Shown here piece after piece: positions 9,830 to 17,968 of a DNA stretch of 64,000 nt (positions are counted from its first letter, which is position 1; each line of letters begins with the position of its first letter). The position numbers and the translations under genes are program-made. The DNA comes from Comamonadaceae bacterium. Its GTDB lineage: Bacteria > Pseudomonadota > Gammaproteobacteria > Burkholderiales > Burkholderiaceae_C. The notes beneath the pieces were generated by a model that was not told the origin of the DNA, did not search any database, and saw nothing but the letters and a program-made list of their open reading frames with translations. The DNA lies in assembly GCA_947454955.1 (NCBI GenBank), contig CANGLW010000001.1, positions 62,001 through 126,000 of the forward strand, written 5' to 3'.

Positions 9830-9961
9830 GGTTAACTCCATCTGGCCCGCTGCTTGTGCGTCGCCCCCTTGGCTGCGCCTCATGCATCAGGTCTGGGTGC
9901 AATGTAGAAAAGCATTTCTGGCTGGACAAGCCAGTCATCACGCTTACTTGACGCGCATCAG

Positions 9962-12478
9962 ATGATCGGCCTGCTGCGCACCTTCAGTTGGCAAGAAATA
10001 CGGCATCACCCCTGGCGGCATGCGGCGGCGGTTGTGGCCGTCATGCTGGGCGTAGCCTTGTCGTTTGCGGTGCATTTGATCAACGCCTCTGCCTTGTCAG
10101 AGTTTTCACAAGCCGTGCGCAGTGTGAGCGGCCGCGCTGATTTGGAGCTGCGCGCCTCCGGTGGCGTGCTCGATGAATCGGTGCTGGGGTTGCTGTGGGC
10201 GCAACCCCAGATTCGCCACGCCAGCCCGGTGCTGGAAGGGTCCTTGCGTGTGGGCACACACAACTTCAAAGTCATCGGCGTCGACCTCTTGTCCGCCGCT
10301 GACTTGCCCCCGGGCTTGCAACCCCGCAGTCGACCCACAAGCACCTGGCATTTTTTGCAAAGTGATGCGGTCTTTCTCAACCCTACAGCCCGGGCTTTGC
10401 TGGGTGCTCAAGAACACCTGCAAGCGTTTGTAGGCTCGCAAGCGATACAGCTCCAAGTGGTGGGTGATGTGGGGGCCTCAGGCCCACCCTTGTTGCTGAT
10501 GGACATCGGTGCTGCGCAAGACCTGTTGGGCCGAGGTGGTGAGCTCAGCCGCATTGACATTCACCTCCACAACGGCGTCGAGCCATCTGCCCTGAAGGCC
10601 CACTTGATCGCCCTGCCCCAGTGGCCACGCGGACTGCTGCTGGGCGAACCGGGTGATGGTGAGCAACGCATGGCGCAACTCTCACGCGCTTACCGCGTGA
10701 ACCTCACGGTGCTGGCTTTGGTGGCTTTGTTCACTGGCGCGTTTTTGGTGTTCTCGGTCTTGTCGTTGAGTGTGGCGCAACGCGCACAACAATTTGCCCT
10801 GCTCGGGGTCTTGGGATGCACGGCACAAGAGCGCCTGAAGCTGGTGCTGGCTGAATCCTTGTTGCTGGGATTGAGTGGCAGTGTGAGTGGTTTGGCCCTG
10901 GGCACAGCCCTGGCGGCCACAGCCTTGAACGTGTTGGGCGGTGACTTGGGGGGGGGCTATTTCGCCGGGGTTCAACCGTCACTGCAATGGAGCTTGGGCG
11001 CAGCGTGTTTGTATGGTGGCCTGGGTGTCATCGCGGCCCTGGCTGGCGGCTGGTGGCCGGCGCGCCAGGTGAGCTTGCTGCCCGTGGCCATCACCCTCAA
11101 AGGCTTGGGTGCGGCACACGCCCGCCGCCTCTCGCTTGCTTGGAGCCTGGGCCTGATCGTGGTGGGAGTGCTTTTGGCTTTTTTACCGCCTGTGTTGGAG
11201 ATGCCGCTGGGGGCTTATGTGTCGGTGGCAGCGTGTTTGCTGGGCGGCATCATGGCCCTGCCAGCGCTGACCGCTTGGGCCTTGGGCTTGGTGAGGCCAC
11301 GTTGGCATCAGCTCCTGCCCATGCTGGCCCTGGAACGCGCTCACCGCTTACCGCACACCGCTGCTTCTGCGGTGAGTGGCGTGGTGGCAGCACTCAGCCT
11401 GGCCGTTGCCCTCACGGTGATGGTGTCGAGTTTTCGGCAATCGGTCACGCAGTGGCTCGATGTGATTTTGCCGGCCGATGTGTATGTGCGTGCCGCCCAA
11501 GGCGGCGTGTCAGAGCACACCGTTCTGGACCCGGCCTGGGTCGAGCGCGTGCAGCGTTTGCCACAGGTCAAAAGCGCACAAGCCCAGCGGCTGCGCACCA
11601 TCACGCTGGACAGCCAACGCGCGCCTGTGGTCTTGATTGCCCGCGAACAACTGAATGCGAAGCAACACCTGCCACTGGTCGGCGAGCCCTTACCCGTTCC
11701 ACCTGGTGCGGTGGGTGTGTATGTGAGCGAGGCCATGGTCGACCTGTATGGGGTTCAGCCAGGCCAGACCTTAGAAGCCATCGGCGAGGCCATCGGCACA
11801 TCAGCTACCCCCATCTTTGTAGCTGGTGTGTGGCGTGATTACGCACGCCAAAGCGGCTCAGTGATGATGACGCGCAGCGACTACCTGCGACTCAGTGGCG
11901 ATACACGCATCAACGACTTGGCCTTGAACCTGCAAAGTGGCGCGGACATGGCGCCACTCATCCAGAAGTTGCGCGATTTGGCCGATGCGCAGCAAGCTGG
12001 CAGTGGCGAGGGTCTGGAAGTCGCAGCCACTGCGCAAATCCGTGCCTCGTCGTTACGACTCTTTGACCGCAGCTTTGCCGTGACCTACTGGTTGCAAGCG
12101 GTGGCCATAGGCATTGGTTTGTTTGGCATTGCTGCGAGCTTCAGCGCCCAGGTTTTAGCGCGTCGCAAAGAGTTTGGTTTGCTGGTGCATTTAGGCTTGA
12201 GCCGCGCACAGGTCTTGACCTTGGTGGCCAGTGAAGGTGCAGCGTGGACCGCGATAGGTGCGATCGCAGGCGTGTGTTTGGGCTTGGCGGTCTCGGTGAT
12301 TTTGGTGCATGTGGTCAACCCGCAAAGCTTTCACTGGACGATGGACCTGCATGTGCCTGTGGGGCGTTTGTTGGCTTTGTGCGCCGCGGTGCTGGCTGCA
12401 GGCACCCTCACCGCTTGGCTCAGTGGTCGCGCGGCCGCCTCGCATGACGCGGTGCTGGCGGTGAAGGAGGATTGGTGA
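9962..12478 (+). CDS. FtsX-like ABC transporter permease
   Basis: An 838-residue membrane protein with two FtsX-type halves. One N-terminal helix precedes a large extracytoplasmic domain. A helix cluster follows at about 240-350, then a middle pair, a second large domain, and a final cluster at about 700-830 containing VLARRKEFGLLVHLGLSR, the typical FtsX coupling region. It should pair with the ATPase at 8745. Its stop overlaps the start of the AttH-like gene. The layout ATPase-permease-AttH resembles cassettes thought to act on envelope lipids or lipoproteins; the substrate is unknown. Confidence 0.85.
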   Translation: MIGLLRTFSWQEIRHHPWRHAAAVVAVMLGVALSFAVHLINASALSEFSQAVRSVSGRADLELRASGGVLDESVLGLLWAQPQIRHASPVLEGSLRVGTHNFKVIGVDLLSAADLPPGLQPRSRPTSTWHFLQSDAVFLNPTARALLGAQEHLQAFVGSQAIQLQVVGDVGASGPPLLLMDIGAAQDLLGRGGELSRIDIHLHNGVEPSALKAHLIALPQWPRGLLLGEPGDGEQRMAQLSRAYRVNLTVLALVALFTGAFLVFSVLSLSVAQRAQQFALLGVLGCTAQERLKLVLAESLLLGLSGSVSGLALGTALAATALNVLGGDLGGGYFAGVQPSLQWSLGAACLYGGLGVIAALAGGWWPARQVSLLPVAITLKGLGAAHARRLSLAWSLGLIVVGVLLAFLPPVLEMPLGAYVSVAACLLGGIMALPALTAWALGLVRPRWHQLLPMLALERAHRLPHTAASAVSGVVAALSLAVALTVMVSSFRQSVTQWLDVILPADVYVRAAQGGVSEHTVLDPAWVERVQRLPQVKSAQAQRLRTITLDSQRAPVVLIAREQLNAKQHLPLVGEPLPVPPGAVGVYVSEAMVDLYGVQPGQTLEAIGEAIGTSATPIFVAGVWRDYARQSGSVMMTRSDYLRLSGDTRINDLALNLQSGADMAPLIQKLRDLADAQQAGSGEGLEVAATAQIRASSLRLFDRSFAVTYWLQAVAIGIGLFGIAASFSAQVLARRKEFGLLVHLGLSRAQVLTLVASEGAAWTAIGAIAGVCLGLAVSVILVHVVNPQSFHWTMDLHVPVGRLLALCAAVLAAGTLTAWLSGRAAASHDAVLAVKEDW

Positions 12479-13554
12479 TGTTGCGGCGACATGTCTTGGC
12501 AGGCTTTGGCTTGGCCGCCTCCCCGCTGCTGCATGCCGCACCTGGGCAGCCTGTAGCCCTACAGTTTCCGCGCGATTTGGGCAGCCACCCGGACCATGGC
12601 ATTGAGTGGTGGTACATCACCGGTTACGCCACAGCTGGTGGCGCCATGTACGGATTTCAGATCACCTTTTTTCGCTCACGCGTGCCGGGCACACAAGACT
12701 TGCGTTCACGCTTGGCACCCAAACAGGTCTTCATGGCGCATGCGGCCCTGACCGACTTGCGCAAGGGACAACTGCACAGCGATCAGCGCATCGCACGCGC
12801 TTCATTGGGTGACCTGAGTGGGGGTTTGGAGCAGGCCGGTGCCAGCCTGCAAGATACCCAGGTGCGATGCGGCACATGGACGCTACAGAGGCAAAACGGG
12901 CGGTATGTGAGTGATGTGCAAGCAGAAAATTTTGGCTTGCAATTGAGCTTCACACCCACCCAAGCCAGACTCTTGCAAGGCGAGCAAGGTTGGTCACGCA
13001 AAGGCCCATTGCCCCATGAGGCCAGCTACTACTACAGCGAGCCACAACTGCAAGTGCAAGGCCGCCTGCAAGTGGGAGGGAAATGGCTTGAGGTCCAAGG
13101 CGACTCGCGCGCCTGGCTGGACCATGAATGGAGCAACAACCTCATGCCCTCGCAAGCCGTGGGTTGGGATTGGATCGGCTTTAATTTGCAAGACGGCTCA
13201 GCCCTCACAGCCTTTCGTTTGCGTGATGCTTCAGGACAAGCCATTTGGGCCGGTGGCAGTCACCGCGCTGCATCGGGTCAGTTCAGGAATTTCGGGTCGC
13301 AAGAGGTGCGCTTCACACCGCGCCGCATCTGGACCAGCCCGACCACCGCGGCGCGTTACCCGGTGGCGTGGACCGTGAGTACCCCGGTGGGTGAGTTTGC
13401 GGTGGAAGCCCTGCTGGACGCGCAGGAACTCGACAGCCGTCGCATTGGCTTGGTGTATTGGGAGGGTTTGAGTGAACTCAAAACCACTCAAGGCCAGATG
13501 CTGGGGCGAGGCTATTTGGAGATGACCGGCTACGCAGGTGCGCTCAAACTTTGA
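12478..13554 (+). CDS. AttH/CrtC-like lipocalin-fold protein, exported
   Basis: A 358-residue protein with an N-terminal signal peptide (about 1-20, ending LLHA). It carries the AttH / carotenoid 1,2-hydratase-type signature EWWYITG at 43-49, and later LDHEWSNN and GWDWIGFNL, typical of this two-lipocalin fold. The family includes enzymes that hydrate or bind hydrophobic molecules, but the function of this subgroup is not settled. The start at 12478 has AAGGAGG at 12464-12470 and overlaps the permease stop by one base, so it belongs to the ABC cassette. It may bind the transported lipid in the periplasm; that is inference. Confidence 0.82.
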   Translation: MLRRHVLAGFGLAASPLLHAAPGQPVALQFPRDLGSHPDHGIEWWYITGYATAGGAMYGFQITFFRSRVPGTQDLRSRLAPKQVFMAHAALTDLRKGQLHSDQRIARASLGDLSGGLEQAGASLQDTQVRCGTWTLQRQNGRYVSDVQAENFGLQLSFTPTQARLLQGEQGWSRKGPLPHEASYYYSEPQLQVQGRLQVGGKWLEVQGDSRAWLDHEWSNNLMPSQAVGWDWIGFNLQDGSALTAFRLRDASGQAIWAGGSHRAASGQFRNFGSQEVRFTPRRIWTSPTTAARYPVAWTVSTPVGEFAVEALLDAQELDSRRIGLVYWEGLSELKTTQGQMLGRGYLEMTGYAGALKL

Positions 13555-13580
13555 GCGTCAGTACAAGCGGCCTTCAAACC

Positions 13581-14078
13581 TCAATGAAGGGATCCCTTGA
13601 GGACCTCGGGCACCGGCAGCGGCACCACAGCAATGCCCTCTTCGGCCAAGGCCTGCGCTTCATCAGGTGTGGCGTGACCGCGGATGCCGCGCTCAGGGGC
13701 TTGGCCTTCGTGGATCTTGCGCGCTTCGCTGGCAAAACGGTCACCCACATCTTCGGTGTTTTGCACCACCTGGCGCACCATGGTGAGGTAGGCCGCCTGG
13801 AGTTGTTGCAAGGTCTGTGCTTGCTCTGGGTTCAGGGCCAGCATCTGCTGAGGTGGTTCAGCTTGTGTCGGCGTTTGCGCTGGCGCAGCGTCTGCACGAA
13901 CAGGCGCTGTGGCTCCCAGGTTCAAACGCGGCGCACTGAGTCGCTTGGTCACCGAGGTACTGGCACACATGGGGCATGACACCAGCTGGCGACCCAACTG
14001 GTTTTGAAAATCTTCTTCCGAGCCAAACCAGCCCTCAAAGAGGTGCTGTTGCTCGCATTGCAAATCAAGCACTTTCAT
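13581..14078 (-). CDS. DUF1178 family protein
   Basis: A 165-residue protein beginning MKVLDLQCEQQHLFEGWF, the conserved opening of the DUF1178 family. A zinc-ribbon-like Cys pair occurs in SCPMC near residue 36, and a Gln/Pro-rich segment lies in the middle. The family is common in alpha- and betaproteobacteria and has no established function. It is the last gene of the nuo-DUF2818-NUDIX run, seven bases after the NUDIX stop, so it is likely co-transcribed with complex I. It converges with the AttH-like gene 26 bases away. Confidence 0.85.
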   Translation of the reverse strand: MKVLDLQCEQQHLFEGWFGSEEDFQNQLGRQLVSCPMCASTSVTKRLSAPRLNLGATAPVRADAAPAQTPTQAEPPQQMLALNPEQAQTLQQLQAAYLTMVRQVVQNTEDVGDRFASEARKIHEGQAPERGIRGHATPDEAQALAEEGIAVVPLPVPEVLKGSLH

Positions 14079-14085
14079 ACGCGGC

Positions 14086-14676
14086 TCAAGCCTGTACCCA
14101 GTTCAGTGACCAAGCACCACTCAACACGTTTTGCAGCCACAAAGCACCCGTGAGGGTTTTGGCATCGGTCACCTGCCCTTGGCGGCACCATTGCAAGAGT
14201 TCATCTGGCGTGGCGGTGAAGACCTCGAGAAATTCGCCCTCATCCAGCGCACGTTCACCCAAGCTCAAGCCTTTGGCAAACCAAATCTCGATGAACTCGG
14301 TGGCATAAGAAATGACCGGGTGCAAGACACCGGCTTTGGCCCACTGCGTGGCGCTGTAACCGGTTTCTTCTTGCAACTCACGTTGTGCGCACACCCAAGT
14401 GTCCTCGCCCGCATCGAGCTTGCCCGCCGGGAATTCAATCATCACCTCGCCAATGGGGTAACGGAACTGGCGCTCAAGCACCACCTCCCAACCACGGGCA
14501 GTTTCCAACATGGGGATGATCATCACGGCGCCGGGATGCACGATGTATTCACGCACCGCTTGTGAGCCATCGGGCAAAGCCACCGTGTCGCGCCAGGCTT
14601 TCAAGAAGTGGCCATCGAGCACCTGGGTGCTGCTCAAGCGCTGCTCGGCCAAACCTTCAATGGATGCATCAGGCAT
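14086..14676 (-). CDS. NUDIX hydrolase, ADP-ribose pyrophosphatase type
   Basis: A 196-residue NUDIX enzyme. The NUDIX box fits G(x5)E(x7)REUxEExGU exactly: it opens with GKLDAGE and closes with RELQEETGY, in the middle of the chain. The preceding VVLERQFRYPIGEVMIEFPAG is typical of ADP-ribose pyrophosphatases. I start at the ATG at 14676; the frame to 14703 runs into the upstream gene. The start overlaps the DUF2818 stop by eight bases. A role in clearing ADP-ribose or NADH damage products near complex I is speculation. Confidence 0.9.
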   Translation of the reverse strand: MPDASIEGLAEQRLSSTQVLDGHFLKAWRDTVALPDGSQAVREYIVHPGAVMIIPMLETARGWEVVLERQFRYPIGEVMIEFPAGKLDAGEDTWVCAQRELQEETGYSATQWAKAGVLHPVISYATEFIEIWFAKGLSLGERALDEGEFLEVFTATPDELLQWCRQGQVTDAKTLTGALWLQNVLSGAWSLNWVQA

Positions 14677-14971
14677 GACGCTTGAAGAGGTAACGGAACA
14701 CAAAACCCGGGAAAGACAGTGTCACAAACAACGTGGCGGTGATGGCGTAAAACTCCCAGCCTTGGGGGGCGATTTGGCCGGCCTTGTTTTCAAGCACCAA
14801 GCCCACGCCGCCGACCAGCAGGTAGAGCACCACCAATTCAGCCAGACGCACCGCCAGTATTTTGGGTTGCTTCAGGGGCAGCACCCCCAAGAGGCGTTGC
14901 GACACAAACGGCAGGTTGGCTGCGAGCACAGCCAACAAAATCACCAAGCCCGCAGAAGCGCTTTGGCTCAC
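14669..14971 (-). CDS. DUF2818 family three-helix membrane protein
   Basis: A 100-residue protein with three predicted membrane helices (about 8-28, 40-62 and 74-96) and a basic C terminus. It matches the DUF2818 family known from betaproteobacteria, usually found right after nuoN. The gene starts four bases after the nuoN stop and overlaps the NUDIX gene, so it is part of the nuo transcript. The position suggests an accessory or assembly factor of complex I, but nothing in the sequence proves this. Confidence 0.8.
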   Translation of the reverse strand: MSQSASAGLVILLAVLAANLPFVSQRLLGVLPLKQPKILAVRLAELVVLYLLVGGVGLVLENKAGQIAPQGWEFYAITATLFVTLSFPGFVFRYLFKRHA

Positions 14972-14975
14972 GGGA

Positions 14976-16463
14976 TCAGGAACCCAGCATCTTGACGATG
15001 GACTCGGCGCACAGGGCCATGAGGCCGCCAGGCACGATGCCCAAAATCAAGACCAACGCGCCGTTGATGGACAACACCACGCGCACATCGGTGGGGGCTG
15101 CCACCGTGGTGGCGGTGATGGGTTCGTCAAAGTACATGACCTTGACCACACGCAGGTAGTAGAAGGCACCCACCAAAGACATCATGACGGCAAACACCGC
15201 CAGGCCGATGTGCAAGGTTTGGCCTGAGGCGATCAGGGCTTGCAAGACCGAGAGCTTGGCGTAAAAGCCCACCATGGGGGGAATGCCCGCCAAGGAGAAC
15301 AAGGTGATGGCCATCACTGCGGCATACAAAGGGCTGCGCTGGTTCAAGCCGGCAAAGTCCGCGATCTCTTCGCTCTCAAAACCTTCACGGGCCAAGAGCA
15401 ACATGACGCCAAAACCCGCCAAGGTGGTCAACACATAGGTGACCACATAGAACATGGCTGAGCTGTAGGCATTGGCGGCCGACAAGGTGTTGCCGTTGAT
15501 CACGCCCGACATCACACCCAGCAGCACAAAGCCCATTTGCGAGATGGTGGAAAACGCCAGCATGCGCTTGAGGTTGGTTTGCGCAATCGCGGCAAAGTTA
15601 CCAATGGCCAAGGAACCGATGGCCAGCAGCATGAGCATCTGTTGCCAGTCAATCGCCAGGGGTAGCATGCCTTCCACCAGCAAACGAATCACGATGGCAA
15701 ACGCGGCCAGTTTGGGGGCAGAACCAATCAGGTTGGTGACCGAGGTGGGCGCACCCTGGTACACGTCTGGAATCCACATGTGGAAAGGCACCACGCCCAG
15801 TTTGAAAGCCAAGCCCGACACCACAAACACCAGGCCGAACACCAGCACGGTGTGGTTGACCTTGCCCGAGCTGATGGCCCGCAGCACCGCATTGATGTCG
15901 AGCGATCCGGTGGCGCCATACATCATGGACATGCCGTAGAGCAAGAAGCCCGAGGCCATGGCACCCAAGACAAAATACTTCATGGCCGACTCGGTAGCGT
16001 CACCATGGTCACGGCGCAAAGCCACCAGGGCGTAGCTGCTCAGGGTCAGCAGTTCCAGGCCCAGGTAAATCAACAAGAAGTTGTTGCCCGAGATCATGAT
16101 GAACATGCCCAGCAAAGAGAACAGGCTGAGCGAGAACATCTCGCCGCCACGCAACATGTCACGGTCAGCCGCGTAGGGGCGGCCATACACCAGGGTGACC
16201 ATCACGGCCAGCGTGGCAAAGCACTTGAGCCACAGGCCCATGCTGTCGTTCACCACCAGATTGCCCAGGCTGTAAGCGGTGACGCCCTGGCTGGCGGTGT
16301 TGGCCAACAAGGCGGCCACCACACCCAGGGTTAACAAAGACAGCGTGTGGGTGAGCGAGCGCAGGCGACTCGTCACGCCCAGGTCCACCAGGGTGATCAC
16401 GCAGGCCATCACCAGGAGAATGATCTCCGGCAACACATTGATCCAGCCGATTTGTTCGGTCAT
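14976..16463 (-). CDS. nuoN: NADH-quinone oxidoreductase subunit N
   Basis: A 495-residue antiporter-like membrane subunit of complex I with about 14 helices. The conserved lysine-containing helices and FKLGVVPFHMWIPDVYQGAPT identify NuoN/ND2. It forms one of the three proton channels of the membrane arm. The ATG at 16463 has GGAG upstream. Sixteen bases separate it from nuoM. Confidence 0.96.
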   Translation of the reverse strand: MTEQIGWINVLPEIILLVMACVITLVDLGVTSRLRSLTHTLSLLTLGVVAALLANTASQGVTAYSLGNLVVNDSMGLWLKCFATLAVMVTLVYGRPYAADRDMLRGGEMFSLSLFSLLGMFIMISGNNFLLIYLGLELLTLSSYALVALRRDHGDATESAMKYFVLGAMASGFLLYGMSMMYGATGSLDINAVLRAISSGKVNHTVLVFGLVFVVSGLAFKLGVVPFHMWIPDVYQGAPTSVTNLIGSAPKLAAFAIVIRLLVEGMLPLAIDWQQMLMLLAIGSLAIGNFAAIAQTNLKRMLAFSTISQMGFVLLGVMSGVINGNTLSAANAYSSAMFYVVTYVLTTLAGFGVMLLLAREGFESEEIADFAGLNQRSPLYAAVMAITLFSLAGIPPMVGFYAKLSVLQALIASGQTLHIGLAVFAVMMSLVGAFYYLRVVKVMYFDEPITATTVAAPTDVRVVLSINGALVLILGIVPGGLMALCAESIVKMLGS

Positions 16464-16479
16464 CTTTTGTTCTCCGTTA

Positions 16480-17955
16480 TCAGGGCAGCTTGCTCAGCGC
16501 CACATGTTTGAGCAGTTCAGCCACAGACACGTCCATCACATCAGTGAAGGGTTTGGGGAAAATACCCATGTAAAGCACCGCCACGGCCAAGAGGCCCAGC
16601 ATCACGAATTCGCGGGCGTTGATGTCGCTCAGGCCTTTGACGTCGTCGTTGGCCACCGCGCCCAGGTACACCCGCTTGAACATCCACAAGGTGTAAGCCG
16701 CACCGAAAATCAAGGCGCTGGCAGCGGCCAGACCAATCCAGAAGTTGGCTTTGATGGCACCCAGGATCACCATCCACTCGCCCACAAAACCAGCCGTGCC
16801 CGGCAGGCCACAGTTGGCCATGGCAAACAGCAAGGCAAAGGCTGCGAACTTGGGCATGGTGTTGACCACACCACCGTAGCTGGCAATCTCACGCGAGTGC
16901 ACGCGGTCGTACAACACACCGATGCTCAAGAACATGGCGCCCGACACAAAGCCGTGCGCGATCATCTGCACCAAGCCACCTGAAACGCCCAGGTCGTTGA
17001 AGATGAAAAAGCCCAGGGTCACAAAGCCCATGTGCGCCACCGATGAATAAGCCACCAGCTTTTTCATGTCCTGCTGCACCATGGCCACCAGGCCCACGTA
17101 AATCACCGCGATGAGTGAGAGCGCCACCATGACCCAGGCGTATTCACGCGCGGCGTCCGGTGCAATCGGCATGGAAAAACGCAAGAAGCCATAAGCGCCC
17201 AACTTCAGCATGATGGCGGCCAGTACCGCCGAACCACCGGTGGGGGCTTCCACGTGCACATCGGGCAGCCAGGTGTGCACCGGCCACATCGGCACCTTCA
17301 CTGCGAATGCCGCAAAGAAAGCAAAGAACAACAAGGTTTGTGTGCCCGCTTCCAGGGGCAGCTTGTGCCACGCCTGAATGTCAAAGCTGCCACCCGACTT
17401 GGTGTAGAGGAAGATCAAGGCCACCAGCATGAGCAGCGAGCCCAGCAAGGTGTAGAGGAAGAACTTGAAGGCCGCGTAAATTTTGTTCGGGCCGCCCCAG
17501 ATGCCGATGATGAGGTACATCGGGATCAGCGTGGCTTCAAAGAAGACGTAGAACAAAATGCCGTCAAGTGCGGAAAACACACCGACCATCAGGCCGCTCA
17601 AAATCAAGAACGCGCCCATGTACTGGTTCACCCGCGAGGTGATGACCTCCCAACCAGCGATCACCACAATCACGGTGATGAAAGCGGTCAAAGGCACAAA
17701 CCAGAAAGAGATGCCGTCCACACCCAGGTGGTAGAACACATTGAAGCGGTCCAGCCAGGGCATCTTCTCGACGAACTGCATGGCTGCGGTGTCGTTTTGA
17801 AAACCGCTGTAAATCGGCAGGGTGACCAAGAAAGAAGCCACTGCACCGATGAGGGCCACATAGCGCACCATGCGCACCTGCTCGTCGCGGCCCAGGGCCA
17901 ACAGGATGATGCCGAATGCAATCGGCATCCAAATCGCCAGGCTCAACAAACCCAT
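16480..17955 (-). CDS. nuoM: NADH-quinone oxidoreductase subunit M
   Basis: A 491-residue antiporter-like subunit (ND4 homologue). Recognisable segments are FFEATLIPMYLIIGIWGG, FAVKVPMWPVHTWLPDVHVEAPT and SSVAHMGFVTLG, which carry key Glu, Lys and His residues of the proton path. AAGGAG precedes the ATG at 17955. It follows nuoL by 13 bases and precedes nuoN in the standard order. Confidence 0.97.
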   Translation of the reverse strand: MGLLSLAIWMPIAFGIILLALGRDEQVRMVRYVALIGAVASFLVTLPIYSGFQNDTAAMQFVEKMPWLDRFNVFYHLGVDGISFWFVPLTAFITVIVVIAGWEVITSRVNQYMGAFLILSGLMVGVFSALDGILFYVFFEATLIPMYLIIGIWGGPNKIYAAFKFFLYTLLGSLLMLVALIFLYTKSGGSFDIQAWHKLPLEAGTQTLLFFAFFAAFAVKVPMWPVHTWLPDVHVEAPTGGSAVLAAIMLKLGAYGFLRFSMPIAPDAAREYAWVMVALSLIAVIYVGLVAMVQQDMKKLVAYSSVAHMGFVTLGFFIFNDLGVSGGLVQMIAHGFVSGAMFLSIGVLYDRVHSREIASYGGVVNTMPKFAAFALLFAMANCGLPGTAGFVGEWMVILGAIKANFWIGLAAASALIFGAAYTLWMFKRVYLGAVANDDVKGLSDINAREFVMLGLLAVAVLYMGIFPKPFTDVMDVSVAELLKHVALSKLP

Positions 17956-17968
17956 CTTGTTCTTCTCC

